Assembly: GCA_023443985.1 (NCBI GenBank)
Contig: JAEZSJ010000330.1
Location: 1-6,697, forward strand
Length of the DNA stretch: 6,697 nt
Direction of reading: 5' to 3'
DNA from: Verrucomicrobiota bacterium
Lineage (GTDB): Bacteria; Verrucomicrobiota; Verrucomicrobiia; Opitutales; Opitutaceae
Part shown: positions 1-6,490 of the stretch, piece by piece
How the letters are laid out: each line of letters opens with the position of its first letter
Position numbering within the stretch: the stretch's first letter is position 1
Position numbers and translations under genes: made by a program
Notes under the pieces: model-generated
Database searches by the model: none
What the model was told of the DNA's origin: nothing
What the model saw: the letters and a program-made list of their open reading frames with translations, nothing else

Positions 1-221
1 ACCGGGGCGCGTGCCGCCTGGGCGAGGTGGCGCTGGTCGAGGCGGCGACGCCAGTCGCGCGCACCGGGCGGTGTTTCCGGCACGCGCTGCTCGACGAGAA
101 CGCGCTGCCGCATGTGGCGCTCGGCGCCGCGTATTCGTTCGCCGCGGGTCCGGGCGGTGTGCCGAACCGCAGCGTGCTGCATCTCGACCTGCCGGTGGAG
201 GCGGAGGTGGAGTTGTCGTGA
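1..221 (+). CDS. M29-family metallo-aminopeptidase, C-terminal fragment (5' end outside window)
   Basis: This is the 3' end of a gene that begins before the window; the frame is open from base 3 and stops at TGA 219-221, giving 72 residues. The fragment matches the C-terminal part of M29 (AmpS/PepS/aminopeptidase T) cytosolic metallopeptidases, which remove N-terminal residues from peptides using a two-metal site. Visible landmarks in order are LGEVAL (metal-ligand Glu), LLDENA, PHVALG (ligand His) and HLD (ligand His and Asp). The Glu-to-His spacing is 29 residues, as I recall it for the family. Two oddities stand out. The loop between PHVALG and HLD is short, and the protein ends only 10 residues after HLD (tail LPVEAEVELS), whereas typical members run on for roughly 30 more residues. 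No other frame restores the usual tail, so this looks like a natural short form rather than an obvious frameshift. The family call is firm; subfamily and specificity cannot be judged from the fragment. Confidence 0.82.
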   Translation, partial: RGACRLGEVALVEAATPVARTGRCFRHALLDENALPHVALGAAYSFAAGPGGVPNRSVLHLDLPVEAEVELS

Positions 222-280
222 GAATGTGCGCGGTTGCAGGGTTGAATCCGGCGGGCGATGCGCCCAGAGGTCTGGTTTCC

Positions 281-1027
281 ATGCGTCCGTTTCTCCCTCT
301 CCTCGTTCTTGCCATGTTGAGCTCCGCCACGTCCGCCCTTCGCGCCGAAGATGCCGCCACGCCCGCCCCGCGCGCGATCGACTACGAATGGATGTCGGTC
401 GCCACGTGGCGGAAGATGCACGACGAGGACGTGGCGATCGCGGCCCGGGGCGGCGTCGACGTGCTCTTTGTCGGCGATTCGATCACCGAGGGCTGGGAGT
501 GGAACGAGGGCGAACACTGGAAGAAACATTTCGTGCCGCTCGGCGCTGCGAACTTCGGCATCGGCGGCGACACCACGCAGAATGTCCTCTGGCGTCTCGA
601 CCACGGCAGCGTCGGCGTGCTCCAGCCGAAGGTCGTGGTGCTGCTGATCGGCACGAACAACCTCGGCCGCGAGAGCGCTGCGCCGGCCGAGGTGGCGCGC
701 GGCGTGGAGGCGATCGTGGCGAGGCTGTGCACCGCCTTTCCGGCGGCGAAGCTCATCGTGCACGGGGTGTTCCCGTGCGACGCCTCGGCGCAGGCGGAGA
801 TCCGCGGCCGCGTTGCGGCGCTCAATGCGGAGCTGCGCAAGCTCGACGGCGGCGACGGCCGGGTCCTGTTCCGCGATGTCGGTGCGCGGTTCCTCGAACC
901 CGATGGCTCGATCTCGCCCGCCGTGATGCCCGACGGGCTCCACCTCTCGCCCGAAGGCTACCGCCGGTGGGCGGAGGAGCTGGCGCCGCTGGTGCACACG
1001 TTGCTCGGCCGGCCGGCGCGGTCCTGA
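281..1027 (+). CDS. Exported SGNH/GDSL-type hydrolase (PAF-acetylhydrolase-like)
   Basis: This encodes a 248-residue secreted esterase/lipase-type hydrolase of the SGNH fold, similar in motif layout to the bacterial relatives of platelet-activating-factor acetylhydrolase beta/gamma subunits. All four SGNH blocks are visible: VGDSITEGW with nucleophile Ser67, NFGIGGDTTQNVLWRL around Gly95 (block II), LLIGTNNLG with Asn126 (block III), and PDGLHLSPEGY with the Asp218/His221 pair (block V). I chose ATG 281 because it opens directly into a signal peptide (basic Arg2, hydrophobic core to about residue 20, likely cut near ALRA-ED) and has an AGAGG about 10 bases upstream. ATG 224 is in frame but would bury the hydrophobic core 20 residues in. 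The true substrate is unknown: the family includes acetylxylan and other carbohydrate esterases, lipases and arylesterases. It lies 59 bases after the aminopeptidase, which does not suggest a shared pathway. Confidence 0.88.
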   Translation: MRPFLPLLVLAMLSSATSALRAEDAATPAPRAIDYEWMSVATWRKMHDEDVAIAARGGVDVLFVGDSITEGWEWNEGEHWKKHFVPLGAANFGIGGDTTQNVLWRLDHGSVGVLQPKVVVLLIGTNNLGRESAAPAEVARGVEAIVARLCTAFPAAKLIVHGVFPCDASAQAEIRGRVAALNAELRKLDGGDGRVLFRDVGARFLEPDGSISPAVMPDGLHLSPEGYRRWAEELAPLVHTLLGRPARS

Positions 1028-1028
1028 G

Positions 1029-1069
1029 CCGGCGCGGGCCGTCGTGCGTTCACACGACAGCGGGGCCGG
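1029..1069 (+). terminator. Hairpin after the SGNH hydrolase gene, possible terminator
   Basis: Starting one base after the stop codon, CCGGC (1029-1033) can pair with GCCGG (1065-1069). Inside that, GTCGTG (1041-1046) pairs perfectly with CACGAC (1053-1058) around a six-base loop. No T-run follows, so it is not a classical intrinsic terminator. It could instead stabilise the transcript's 3' end. The rest of the 93-base gap to the next gene shows nothing else I can name. Confidence 0.4.
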
Positions 1070-1120
1070 TTGCCTCGCGGGCGGGGCGGCGGCAGGCTCG
1101 GCGGCGTTGTACCCCACCTC

Positions 1121-2191
1121 ATGCCCACCTCTCCCATTCTCCGCCGCGGAGCGCTGCTCGCGCTCGTCTGTATCCTGACTTCACTGTCGCCTGCGAAGAT
1201 GGAGCAGTGGGTCGACGCCCAGGGCAAGTCCTTCAAGGGCGAACCCGCCCAGGCGCTCGGCCCGCTCGCCCTCTTCCGGTCGCCCAACGGGGGCGGCCGC
1301 CTGCTCCCGTTCGGGCAGCTGAGCACGCCGGACTGCCTCCGCTTTGCCGGCCAGTTGCGCAGCACACCCGCGCCGGCCGCCGACTGGTCGCGGACCGGGA
1401 CCGAGCTCGGGGCGGAGTTCCCCGGCAACGTGCTGCGCGTCGCGGGGGATGCGCTCAAGCCGGCCGAGCTGAAGGGCCGGCCGGAGCCGAAGCTGTACGT
1501 GTTGTTCTTCGTCAGTTCCGGCGAGGGGCGGTCGTGGGAGGTCCTGGGCCGGTGCGGCTGGCGGCTGCACGAGCTGCAGAAACGCTACCCGCACGCCGTC
1601 GAGGGCCTCATGTTCGGCCTGAAACACGGCAGCCTCGACCACCGCAACATGGCGGTGCAGATGAAGGTGCCCTTCCTCGTCGCGGACTTTGCGGAGCAAC
1701 CGAAGATGCGTGCGGTGCTCGCGCTGGTGCCGGCGGCCGGCTTCGGGCTCGTGGTGTGCGATCCCAACGGCGTGCCGCTCTTCGTGTCGCAGGTGGAGAC
1801 CGACGAGGCGGCGCAGGCGCTCATGGCCGAGGTGGGGAACATCCTCGAGGTGATCCGCCCCGACAATCCGAAGGGGTGGAACGACAGCGAGCACTTCTGG
1901 AAGACCGCGCAGCCGGTGCTGCATGCGGGCGACCGGTGCGAGCCGCTGCTCGTGGGCGACCCGCTCAACGCCCTCAAGCTCCGGGAGCTGGGCGTGGAGT
2001 CGTTCGAGGCGGCGATCGACGTCTCGGCGGAGGGCGATGTCACCGGCGTGGCGATCGCGCCGGGCGCGGCGTGCCCGCCCGACCTCCTGGAACCGATCGC
2101 GCAGGCGCTCCACCAGGCGCGCCTCGTGCCGGCGGTCGACCATGGGCGGTTCGTGGCCGGAAGCCACCGGTACCGCTTCGGGGGCTACTGA
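1121..2191 (+). CDS. Exported protein with SHD1-like, thioredoxin-like and TonB-C-like segments
   Basis: This is a 356-residue exported protein of unknown function. ATG 1121 is preferred because it opens a signal peptide (Arg8-Arg9, hydrophobic 10-22, likely cut after SPA at residue 25); an in-frame TTG at 1070 adds an unlikely Gly/Arg-rich stretch. Residues about 27-78 have the pattern of SHD1-like domains: QWVDAQGKSFKGEP, then a hydrophobic strand, then LLPFGQLSTPDCLRF. Residues about 115-255 look thioredoxin-like, with KLYVLFFVSSGEG at the first core strand and VVCDPNGVPLFVS later. The position expected to carry CxxC has no such pair, so redox activity is unlikely. The last 60 or so residues (FEAAIDVSAEGDVTGVAI to the C-terminal HRYRFGGY) resemble a TonB C-terminal-type fold. 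SHD1 plus thioredoxin-like layouts are known in Verrucomicrobia and Planctomycetes; the TonB-C-like tail is my weaker inference. It may act as a periplasmic binding or scaffolding protein. It precedes the B12 genes but is separated from them by the riboswitch leader, so it is probably not co-regulated with them. Confidence 0.72.
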   Translation: MPTSPILRRGALLALVCILTSLSPAKMEQWVDAQGKSFKGEPAQALGPLALFRSPNGGGRLLPFGQLSTPDCLRFAGQLRSTPAPAADWSRTGTELGAEFPGNVLRVAGDALKPAELKGRPEPKLYVLFFVSSGEGRSWEVLGRCGWRLHELQKRYPHAVEGLMFGLKHGSLDHRNMAVQMKVPFLVADFAEQPKMRAVLALVPAAGFGLVVCDPNGVPLFVSQVETDEAAQALMAEVGNILEVIRPDNPKGWNDSEHFWKTAQPVLHAGDRCEPLLVGDPLNALKLRELGVESFEAAIDVSAEGDVTGVAIAPGAACPPDLLEPIAQALHQARLVPAVDHGRFVAGSHRYRFGGY

Positions 2192-2300
2192 GGGCCGGTC
2201 GCGGCCGCCGCGCTGAATCGAAAAAACGGGTACCGAAATTGCCGCTTGAAACGTGGCGGGTCGGAGCCCATGCCTCGTGCCGTTCTTTGGAAGCGCGCCG

Positions 2301-2512
2301 GCCGTATCGAAGCCGGTGCCGTCATGCTCAGCAACGCAGGGAAGGCCGTGCAATTCGGCCGCAGTTGCGCTGCGGTGACAGGTCACAGACCCCTCTCCCG
2401 TCCACCACGGGAAAAGCCAGTCGGACTCCGGTCCGGTGAAGGCGGGGGGCGAGGCGTCGGCAGTCGTGCGAAGGCACGCGCCGCGAAAACCTGAAGCCCG
2501 AATACCTGCCTG
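2301..2512 (+). promoter_or_regulatory. Cobalamin (B12) riboswitch aptamer upstream of btuB
   Basis: The leader of btuB carries the conserved blocks of a cobalamin riboswitch in the right order. GGTGCC is at 2315-2320. AGGGAA (2338-2343) is followed at once by GGCCG-TGCAATT-CGGCC (2344-2360), which fits the stem with the GTGcAA loop. GCAGTTGCGCTGCGGTGA (2361-2378) is the B12-box-like segment and closely resembles the E. coli btuB counterpart. CCCGT/ACGGG forms a variable hairpin at 2397-2411. GCCA...GAAGGC (2416-2443) encloses the CGGAC-TCCG-GTCCG hairpin. CGTGC-gaag-GCACG (2465-2478) forms another hairpin. GAAGCCCGAATACCTGCC (2493-2510) is the conserved 3' end. The length of about 210 nt is normal for the class, and the downstream gene encodes a BtuB-like receptor. 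Binding of cobalamin is expected to lower btuB expression. The exact 5' edge and the P1 pairing are uncertain. I see no convincing promoter in 2192-2300. Confidence 0.88.
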
Positions 2513-2526
2513 ATCTGAGCCTCACC

Positions 2527-2557
2527 CCGGTCTGCGCGCTGCGATTGCGCGGCCCGG
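2527..2557 (+). promoter_or_regulatory. Hairpin downstream of riboswitch, candidate expression platform
   Basis: CCGG (2527-2530) pairs with CCGG (2554-2557), and inside it CGCGC (2535-2539) pairs with GCGCG (2547-2551) around the loop TGCGATT. It begins about 15 bases after the aptamer's conserved 3' end, where the regulatory hairpin of cobalamin riboswitches usually lies. Its GCGC segments could in principle kiss the GCGC in the aptamer's B12-box loop (2367-2370). No T-run follows, so a translational or Rho-dependent mechanism is more likely than intrinsic termination. The assignment is by position and pairing only. Confidence 0.45.
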
Positions 2558-2560
2558 TCT

Positions 2561-2584
2561 CACTTCATCGCAAAAATGAAGGGT
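2561..2584 (+). promoter_or_regulatory. Small hairpin beside a candidate ribosome-binding site in the btuB leader
   Basis: CTTCAT (2563-2568) pairs perfectly with ATGAAG (2576-2581) around the loop CGCAAAA. It stands directly before the purine-rich GGGAGTAGGA (2584-2593), which is the best Shine-Dalgarno-like stretch in the leader and precedes ATG 2595. It may help hide or expose translation signals, but no alternative pairing with the aptamer has been demonstrated. Confidence 0.3.
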
Positions 2585-2672
2585 GGGAGTAGGAATGCGC
2601 TTCCGCCGGCGGGCCGTCTCCGGTCCGCGGGCATGCGATCGATCGTTTCTGCTCTCCCGCGTCACGATCCCC

Positions 2673-4496
2673 ATGCTCCTTCGGCATCCGTTCAAGAACG
2701 TGCCGGTCCTCGCGACCGGCCTGGCATCCTCCGCGCTCGCGGCCTCGGCAGCGGGCGAGCTCTCGGCCTACGACACCGTGGTCGACCTTCCCGACTACGT
2801 GGTCAGCGCGACGCGCACGCCGCAGGACGTGCAGTCCACGACGAGCAGCGTCGATGTGCTGCCGCTGCTGCAGCTCGACCTCGCCCAGGTCGGCGACCTG
2901 CGCACCGCGCTCGGGACCGTGCCGGGAGTCAATATCGTAAATACAGGGGCGGTCGGCGGGCAGACCTCGGTCTTCATCCGTGGCTCGGCCTCGACGCAGA
3001 CGCTCTTCGTCGTCGACGGCATCCCGATGAACTCGCGGTCGGCGCAGTCCAACAACTTCCTCGGCGCCGCCGATCTCGCCGGTCTGGACCGGATCGAGGT
3101 GTTGCGCGGGCCCCAGAGCACCCTCTACGGCAGCGCCGCGATGGGCGGCGTGGTCTTCATCGACTCCGCCCGCGGCTGCGGCGCGCCGACGGGCTCCGTC
3201 TCGACCACGTTCGGCTCGTTCGCCACGCTCGGCGCCTCGGCGGCCGTCAAGGGCGGGGTGGAGAAGTTCGGCTACAGCGCCTCGTTCGCCCGTTTCCACA
3301 CCGACAACGACAAGCCGCACAACGCGTTCGACTCGTGGAGCTACTCGGCGCGCCTCGAGGGCACGCCCACCGAGAGCCTCGTGCTCGGGGCGACCTTCCG
3401 CGGCCAGCAGGGCGACGCCGAGGAGTACGTCTACGGCGACGCCACCGTCGCGGCGGACAACCATCTCACGACCGTCTACGCCCAGTGGAGCCGCGACAGG
3501 GAGTTCGCCTCCCGGCTCACCGCGGGCCAGCACCAGCGCCGCTACACCTACGTCGACGGCTACACCAACGAGATCCGCGACCGCCGGAGCATTGTCGACT
3601 GGCAGAACACCTGGTTCGACTTCCTCGGCGCCGAACTCGTGGGCGGCGCCACGCTCGAGCACGACCGCCACGTCACGGACGGTGTCGTCCACACCACCGA
3701 CAACGCCGCCGGCTACTTCTCGACCACGGTGCATCCCACCAAGGACTCCACGGTCAACGCCGGCCTGCGCTACGACGACTTCGAGACCTTCGGCTCGGCA
3801 TGGACCTGGCGGACCGGAGCCTCCTGGGTCCCGGTCGCCGGCACGAAGCTCCACGGCTCCGTCGGCACCGGGTTCTGCGCGCCCTCGCAACAGGACATCG
3901 ACGGCAACCCCGCCTGGGGCATGCTGGGCAATCCGGACCTCGGCGCCGAGAGGTCGACCGGGTGGGATCTCGGTGTGGACCAGCGCCTTTTCAACGAGGC
4001 GGTGGTCGTCGGCGTGACGTATTTTGACACACGATACCGCGACCGGCTCGTCTATGTGTCGGATCCGGTGACCTGGATCGGGCGGACGGAAAACGTGAAC
4101 CGCTCCCGCGCCACCGGCCTCGAGACGGCGGTCACCGCGGACCTCGGCCGGGGCGTGCGTGCCCGCGTGACGTACACCTACCTCGAGGCCCGCGACCTCA
4201 CGGAGCGGAAACGGCTCGCCCGCCAGCCGCGCCACACCCTCGACGCCGAGCTCTCCGCGCAGCCGGGCGCCGGCTGGACGGTCGGGGCGGGCCTGCATGT
4301 CGTGGCCGGGCGGGTGGACTCGTATGCGCCGCTCGAGGACTACACGACGGTGCGTCTCTTCGCCAGTTGCGAGGTCGCGAGGAACCTCCTCCTGAAGGCG
4401 CGCCTCGAGAACGCCCTCGACGAGCAGTATCAGGAGGTCGCCGGCTACGACGCCCTGCCGTTCCGCGCCTTCGGCGGCGTCGAGTACAAGTTCTGA
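2673..4496 (+). CDS. btuB: TonB-dependent outer-membrane cobalamin receptor BtuB
   Basis: This encodes a 607-residue outer-membrane receptor that imports vitamin B12 using TonB/proton-motive force; E. coli BtuB is of similar size. A signal peptide (Arg4, His5, Lys8, hydrophobic 10-24, likely cut near AASA-AG) is followed by the TonB-box region DYVVSATRTP (41-50). The plug covers about residues 50-165, with the typical VPGVNIV, VFIRGS, FVVDGIPMN and IEVLRGPQSTLYGSAAMGGV. The rest is a beta-barrel with alternating aromatic strands, GNPDLGAERS, RQPRHTLDAEL, and a final strand ending VEYKF with the expected C-terminal Phe. The cobalamin substrate is inferred from the riboswitch leader and the btuF-btuC neighbours, not from ligand residues. 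The start is ambiguous: ATG 2673 gives a normal signal peptide but has no clear Shine-Dalgarno, while in-frame ATG 2595 (26 residues longer) has a better purine-rich site. Cys402 replaces the usual basic residue in the GF(K/R)AP barrel motif (here GTGFCAPS), and there is also Cys169 after the plug. Confidence 0.9.
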   Translation: MLLRHPFKNVPVLATGLASSALAASAAGELSAYDTVVDLPDYVVSATRTPQDVQSTTSSVDVLPLLQLDLAQVGDLRTALGTVPGVNIVNTGAVGGQTSVFIRGSASTQTLFVVDGIPMNSRSAQSNNFLGAADLAGLDRIEVLRGPQSTLYGSAAMGGVVFIDSARGCGAPTGSVSTTFGSFATLGASAAVKGGVEKFGYSASFARFHTDNDKPHNAFDSWSYSARLEGTPTESLVLGATFRGQQGDAEEYVYGDATVAADNHLTTVYAQWSRDREFASRLTAGQHQRRYTYVDGYTNEIRDRRSIVDWQNTWFDFLGAELVGGATLEHDRHVTDGVVHTTDNAAGYFSTTVHPTKDSTVNAGLRYDDFETFGSAWTWRTGASWVPVAGTKLHGSVGTGFCAPSQQDIDGNPAWGMLGNPDLGAERSTGWDLGVDQRLFNEAVVVGVTYFDTRYRDRLVYVSDPVTWIGRTENVNRSRATGLETAVTADLGRGVRARVTYTYLEARDLTERKRLARQPRHTLDAELSAQPGAGWTVGAGLHVVAGRVDSYAPLEDYTTVRLFASCEVARNLLLKARLENALDEQYQEVAGYDALPFRAFGGVEYKF

Positions 4497-4514
4497 TCGG
4501 GCCATGCGGACGAA

Positions 4515-4608
4515 CGTCGATATCGAAGGAACGATGACAGAACGCCGGCTCCGCCCGCGTCCGGGCGCGGCGGCGGGCTCCGCTGTCGCGTTCCTTCCGC
4601 ACTCGACG
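4515..4608. other. Long nested hairpin filling the btuB-btuF gap
   Basis: Most of the 156-base gap (4497-4652) can fold into one long stem. CGTCGA (4515-4520) pairs with TCGACG (4603-4608). GAAGGAACG (4525-4533) pairs perfectly with CGTTCCTTC (4589-4597). GACAG (4536-4540) pairs with CTGTC (4583-4587). The tip is CCGC and CCGCG (4551-4559) pairing with CGCGG and GCGG (4566-4576), with a two-base bulge and the loop TCCGGG. That is 29 Watson-Crick pairs in nested order with small internal loops. There is no T-run after it. It may be an mRNA-stabilising or attenuating element that sets btuF-btuC output below btuB, a bidirectional terminator, or a small dispersed palindromic repeat. It lies outside the coding regions. 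The strand of action cannot be told from symmetry alone. Confidence 0.6.
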
Positions 4609-4652
4609 CTCGGCCTCCGTCCCTCGACCAACCCCGTCCTTTCTCACCGCTC

Positions 4653-5516
4653 ATGAGAATCCCGCCGCTGCTGCCGGTCACGTTCCTCTGGTTCCTCTGC
4701 TCCCTCGCCGGGACGGCGGCGCCGGCGGACGGACCGGCGGCGGTGCGGGTCGTCTCGCAAACGGTGGGGACGGACGAGCTGCTGCTCGCCCTCGCGCGCC
4801 CCGAGCAGGTCGCGGCGCTCAGCCACCTCTCGCGCAACCCCGAGTTCACGACGGTCGCGGCCGAGGCCGAGCGCTACCCGCAGCTCGCGCCCGGCGACGC
4901 CGAATCGGTGCTCAAGTTCGCGCCCACGCTCGTGCTCGCCGCCGACTACAGCCGGCCGGAGCTCGTGCTGCAGCTGCGGCGGGCCGGCGTGCGGGTGCTG
5001 CGCTTCGAACGCTACAAGACCCTCGACGACTGCTACGCGAACCTGCGTGCGCTCGCGGCCGAGCTCGACGCGCAGGATCGGGCCGAGCGGCTGATCGCGG
5101 AGTGCGGACAGCGCGTCGCCACATTGCGGTCACGCCTGCAGGGTCGGCGGCCGGTGCGCGTCTTCGCGCCCTCGGTCTTCGGCATGATCCCGGGCGACGA
5201 CACGACATTCGCGGACCTGTGCGAACACGCCGGCGCGGAGAACCTGGCCGCGACCCTCGGCGGGCTCCGCGGCCATGCGGCGATGCCCAGCGAGCAGATG
5301 ATCACCTGGCCGGTGGAGCGAGTGGTGGTGGCGGCGGCGCAGTCGGAGGGGGCGCTGGCGCCGTACCTCGGGATGGTGCCGTACAAGTTCATGCCCGTCT
5401 TCCGCGAGGGCCGCGTGGCGGTCGTGGCGCCGCCCCTGATCTCCTGCGTCACCCACCACCGCATCGATGCCTACGAGCAGCTCGCCCGGCAGCTCCACCC
5501 GGAGGCGTTTCGATGA
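4653..5516 (+). CDS. btuF: Periplasmic cobalamin-binding protein of ABC importer (BtuF-like)
   Basis: This is a 287-residue substrate-binding protein of the BtuF/FhuD type (two lobes joined by a rigid helix), expected to capture cobalamin in the periplasm and deliver it to the BtuC permease. The N-terminus MRIPPLLPVTFLWFLC has a hydrophobic core and a plausible signal-peptidase I site near GTAA-PADG (about residue 23); Cys16 is not in a convincing lipobox. The mature protein opens with VRVVSQTVGTDELLLAL (31-47), the usual first strand and helix. It continues with LKFAPTLVLAADYSRPE (the P-D/T-L-V strand, 88-103), GVRVLRF (112-118), then TTFADLCEHAGAENLAA (184-200), the equivalent of the family's 'aGGeN' turn, and WPVERVVVAA (219-228) near the second lobe's core. 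No strong Shine-Dalgarno is visible before ATG 4653. Its last codons overlap btuC by ATGA. Sequence alone would also allow a heme or siderophore ligand; cobalamin rests on context. Confidence 0.85.
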   Translation: MRIPPLLPVTFLWFLCSLAGTAAPADGPAAVRVVSQTVGTDELLLALARPEQVAALSHLSRNPEFTTVAAEAERYPQLAPGDAESVLKFAPTLVLAADYSRPELVLQLRRAGVRVLRFERYKTLDDCYANLRALAAELDAQDRAERLIAECGQRVATLRSRLQGRRPVRVFAPSVFGMIPGDDTTFADLCEHAGAENLAATLGGLRGHAAMPSEQMITWPVERVVVAAAQSEGALAPYLGMVPYKFMPVFREGRVAVVAPPLISCVTHHRIDAYEQLARQLHPEAFR

Positions 5517-6490
5517 TCCCGGCACGCTACGCCCGCTGGGGCCTGCCGGTCCTCGGGTTGCTCCTTTTCGGGCTGGCGGTGGTGTCGCTCGGCGCGGGCG
5601 ACATGGCGCTCCCGCCGGCCGCGATCTGGCGGGGACTGCTGCGGCAGGACGAGTTGGCGGCCACGGTGCTCTGGCAGATCCGGCTGCCGCGGTTGCTCGT
5701 CGCGGTGCTCGTCGGGGCCGGGCTCTCGGCCAGCGGGCTGGTGATGCAGGCGTATTTCCGCAACAGCCTCGCCAGCCCGGGCCTGCTCGGCGTGAGCAGC
5801 GGGGGCGCGGCCGGCGCGGTGCTCGCGATCGCGGGCGGGCTGGCCTCGGTCTCGCTCTGGATGTTGCCGGCGGCGGCGGTGGTCGGCGCGTTCGCCGCGA
5901 TCCTCGCCGTGATTGCACTGGCACGACGCGGCGCCAGCACGGAGCGGCTGCTTCTCGCAGGCGTCGCGCTCAACGCCCTGCTCGGCGCGGTCACCAGCTA
6001 CGTGCTCTCCACGCAGACGGCGATCTACGAGCGCAACACCCGCATCCTCTTCTGGCTGCTCGGCGGGCTCGAGGACCGCACTTGGGAGCATGCGTTGATG
6101 GCCTCGCCCATCGTGCTCGCGGCGGTGCTCCTCTGGCCGCTCGGCCGGCCGATGGATCTGCTCAGCCTCGGCGCGACCGAGGCGCAGAGCCTCGGGGTCG
6201 ACGTGAAGTCGGTGCGACGCTGGCTCCTGGTGCATTCGACGGTGCTCACCGCGGTCGCCACCGCGGCGGCCGGGACGGTCGGCTTCGTCGGTCTGATCGT
6301 ACCCCATATCCTGAGACTGGCGTTCGGCCCCGAACACCGGCGGCTCGTGCCGCTGGCGCTGGTCGGCGGCGCCGTGTTCGTGCTCGGCTGCGACCTGGTG
6401 TGCCGCGCGGCGCCGGGGGTGCGGCTGGGGATCGTGACCGCGCTGGTCGGCGCGCCGTTCTTCCTGTGGTTGTTGAGGAGGCAGGCATGA
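5513..6490 (+). CDS. btuC: ABC importer permease BtuC (FecCD family)
   Basis: This encodes a 325-residue inner-membrane permease, almost the same length as E. coli BtuC, with about ten hydrophobic segments as in the type II importers. Family motifs include RLPRLLVAVLVGAGLSASG followed by VMQAYFRNSLASPGLLGVSSGG (57-98), very close to the BtuC signature of Q..f.NpLA.PgLLGvs.Ga. Later come GVALNALLGAVTSY, then VGFVGLIVPHILRL-FGPEHRRLVPLALVGGAVFVL (the segment holding the coupling helices that touch the ATPase), and RLGIVTALVGAPFFLWLLRR at the C-terminus. ATG 5513 was chosen because it overlaps the btuF stop as ATGA, has GGAGG (5501-5505) seven bases upstream, and gives the family length. An in-frame open stretch upstream runs through btuF and is a shadow. 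The arrangement implies translational coupling with btuF. A dedicated ATPase should follow but is not recognisable in the window. Confidence 0.92.
   Translation: MIPARYARWGLPVLGLLLFGLAVVSLGAGDMALPPAAIWRGLLRQDELAATVLWQIRLPRLLVAVLVGAGLSASGLVMQAYFRNSLASPGLLGVSSGGAAGAVLAIAGGLASVSLWMLPAAAVVGAFAAILAVIALARRGASTERLLLAGVALNALLGAVTSYVLSTQTAIYERNTRILFWLLGGLEDRTWEHALMASPIVLAAVLLWPLGRPMDLLSLGATEAQSLGVDVKSVRRWLLVHSTVLTAVATAAAGTVGFVGLIVPHILRLAFGPEHRRLVPLALVGGAVFVLGCDLVCRAAPGVRLGIVTALVGAPFFLWLLRRQA
6475..6481 (+). promoter_or_regulatory. Strong Shine-Dalgarno before a start codon overlapping btuC
   Basis: GAGGAGG lies five bases before ATG 6487, and that ATG overlaps the btuC stop in the form ATGA. This is the same junction style as btuF-btuC and is strong evidence that ribosomes can start a further product here, although the frame that follows is unfamiliar. 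Confidence 0.6.

Noticed and set aside
2240..2275. Possible promoter with TTGAAA at 2246-2251 before the riboswitch
   Set aside because: No acceptable -10 hexamer lies 16-18 bases downstream; a single -35-like word is too weak.
112..2439. 775-codon forward frame spanning three features
   Set aside because: It runs through the SGNH hydrolase, the SHD1-like gene and the riboswitch in another frame; its product is Arg-rich low-complexity sequence.
2246..2494. Small 82-codon forward frame upstream of btuB
   Set aside because: It coincides with the conserved blocks of the cobalamin riboswitch, so the conservation is that of RNA, and the peptide looks like nothing known.
2565..4631. 688-codon open frame on the minus strand across btuB
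   Set aside because: It is antisense to a clearly recognisable receptor gene; its Arg/Gly/Ala-rich product has no recognisable domain, and long antisense frames are expected in GC-rich DNA.
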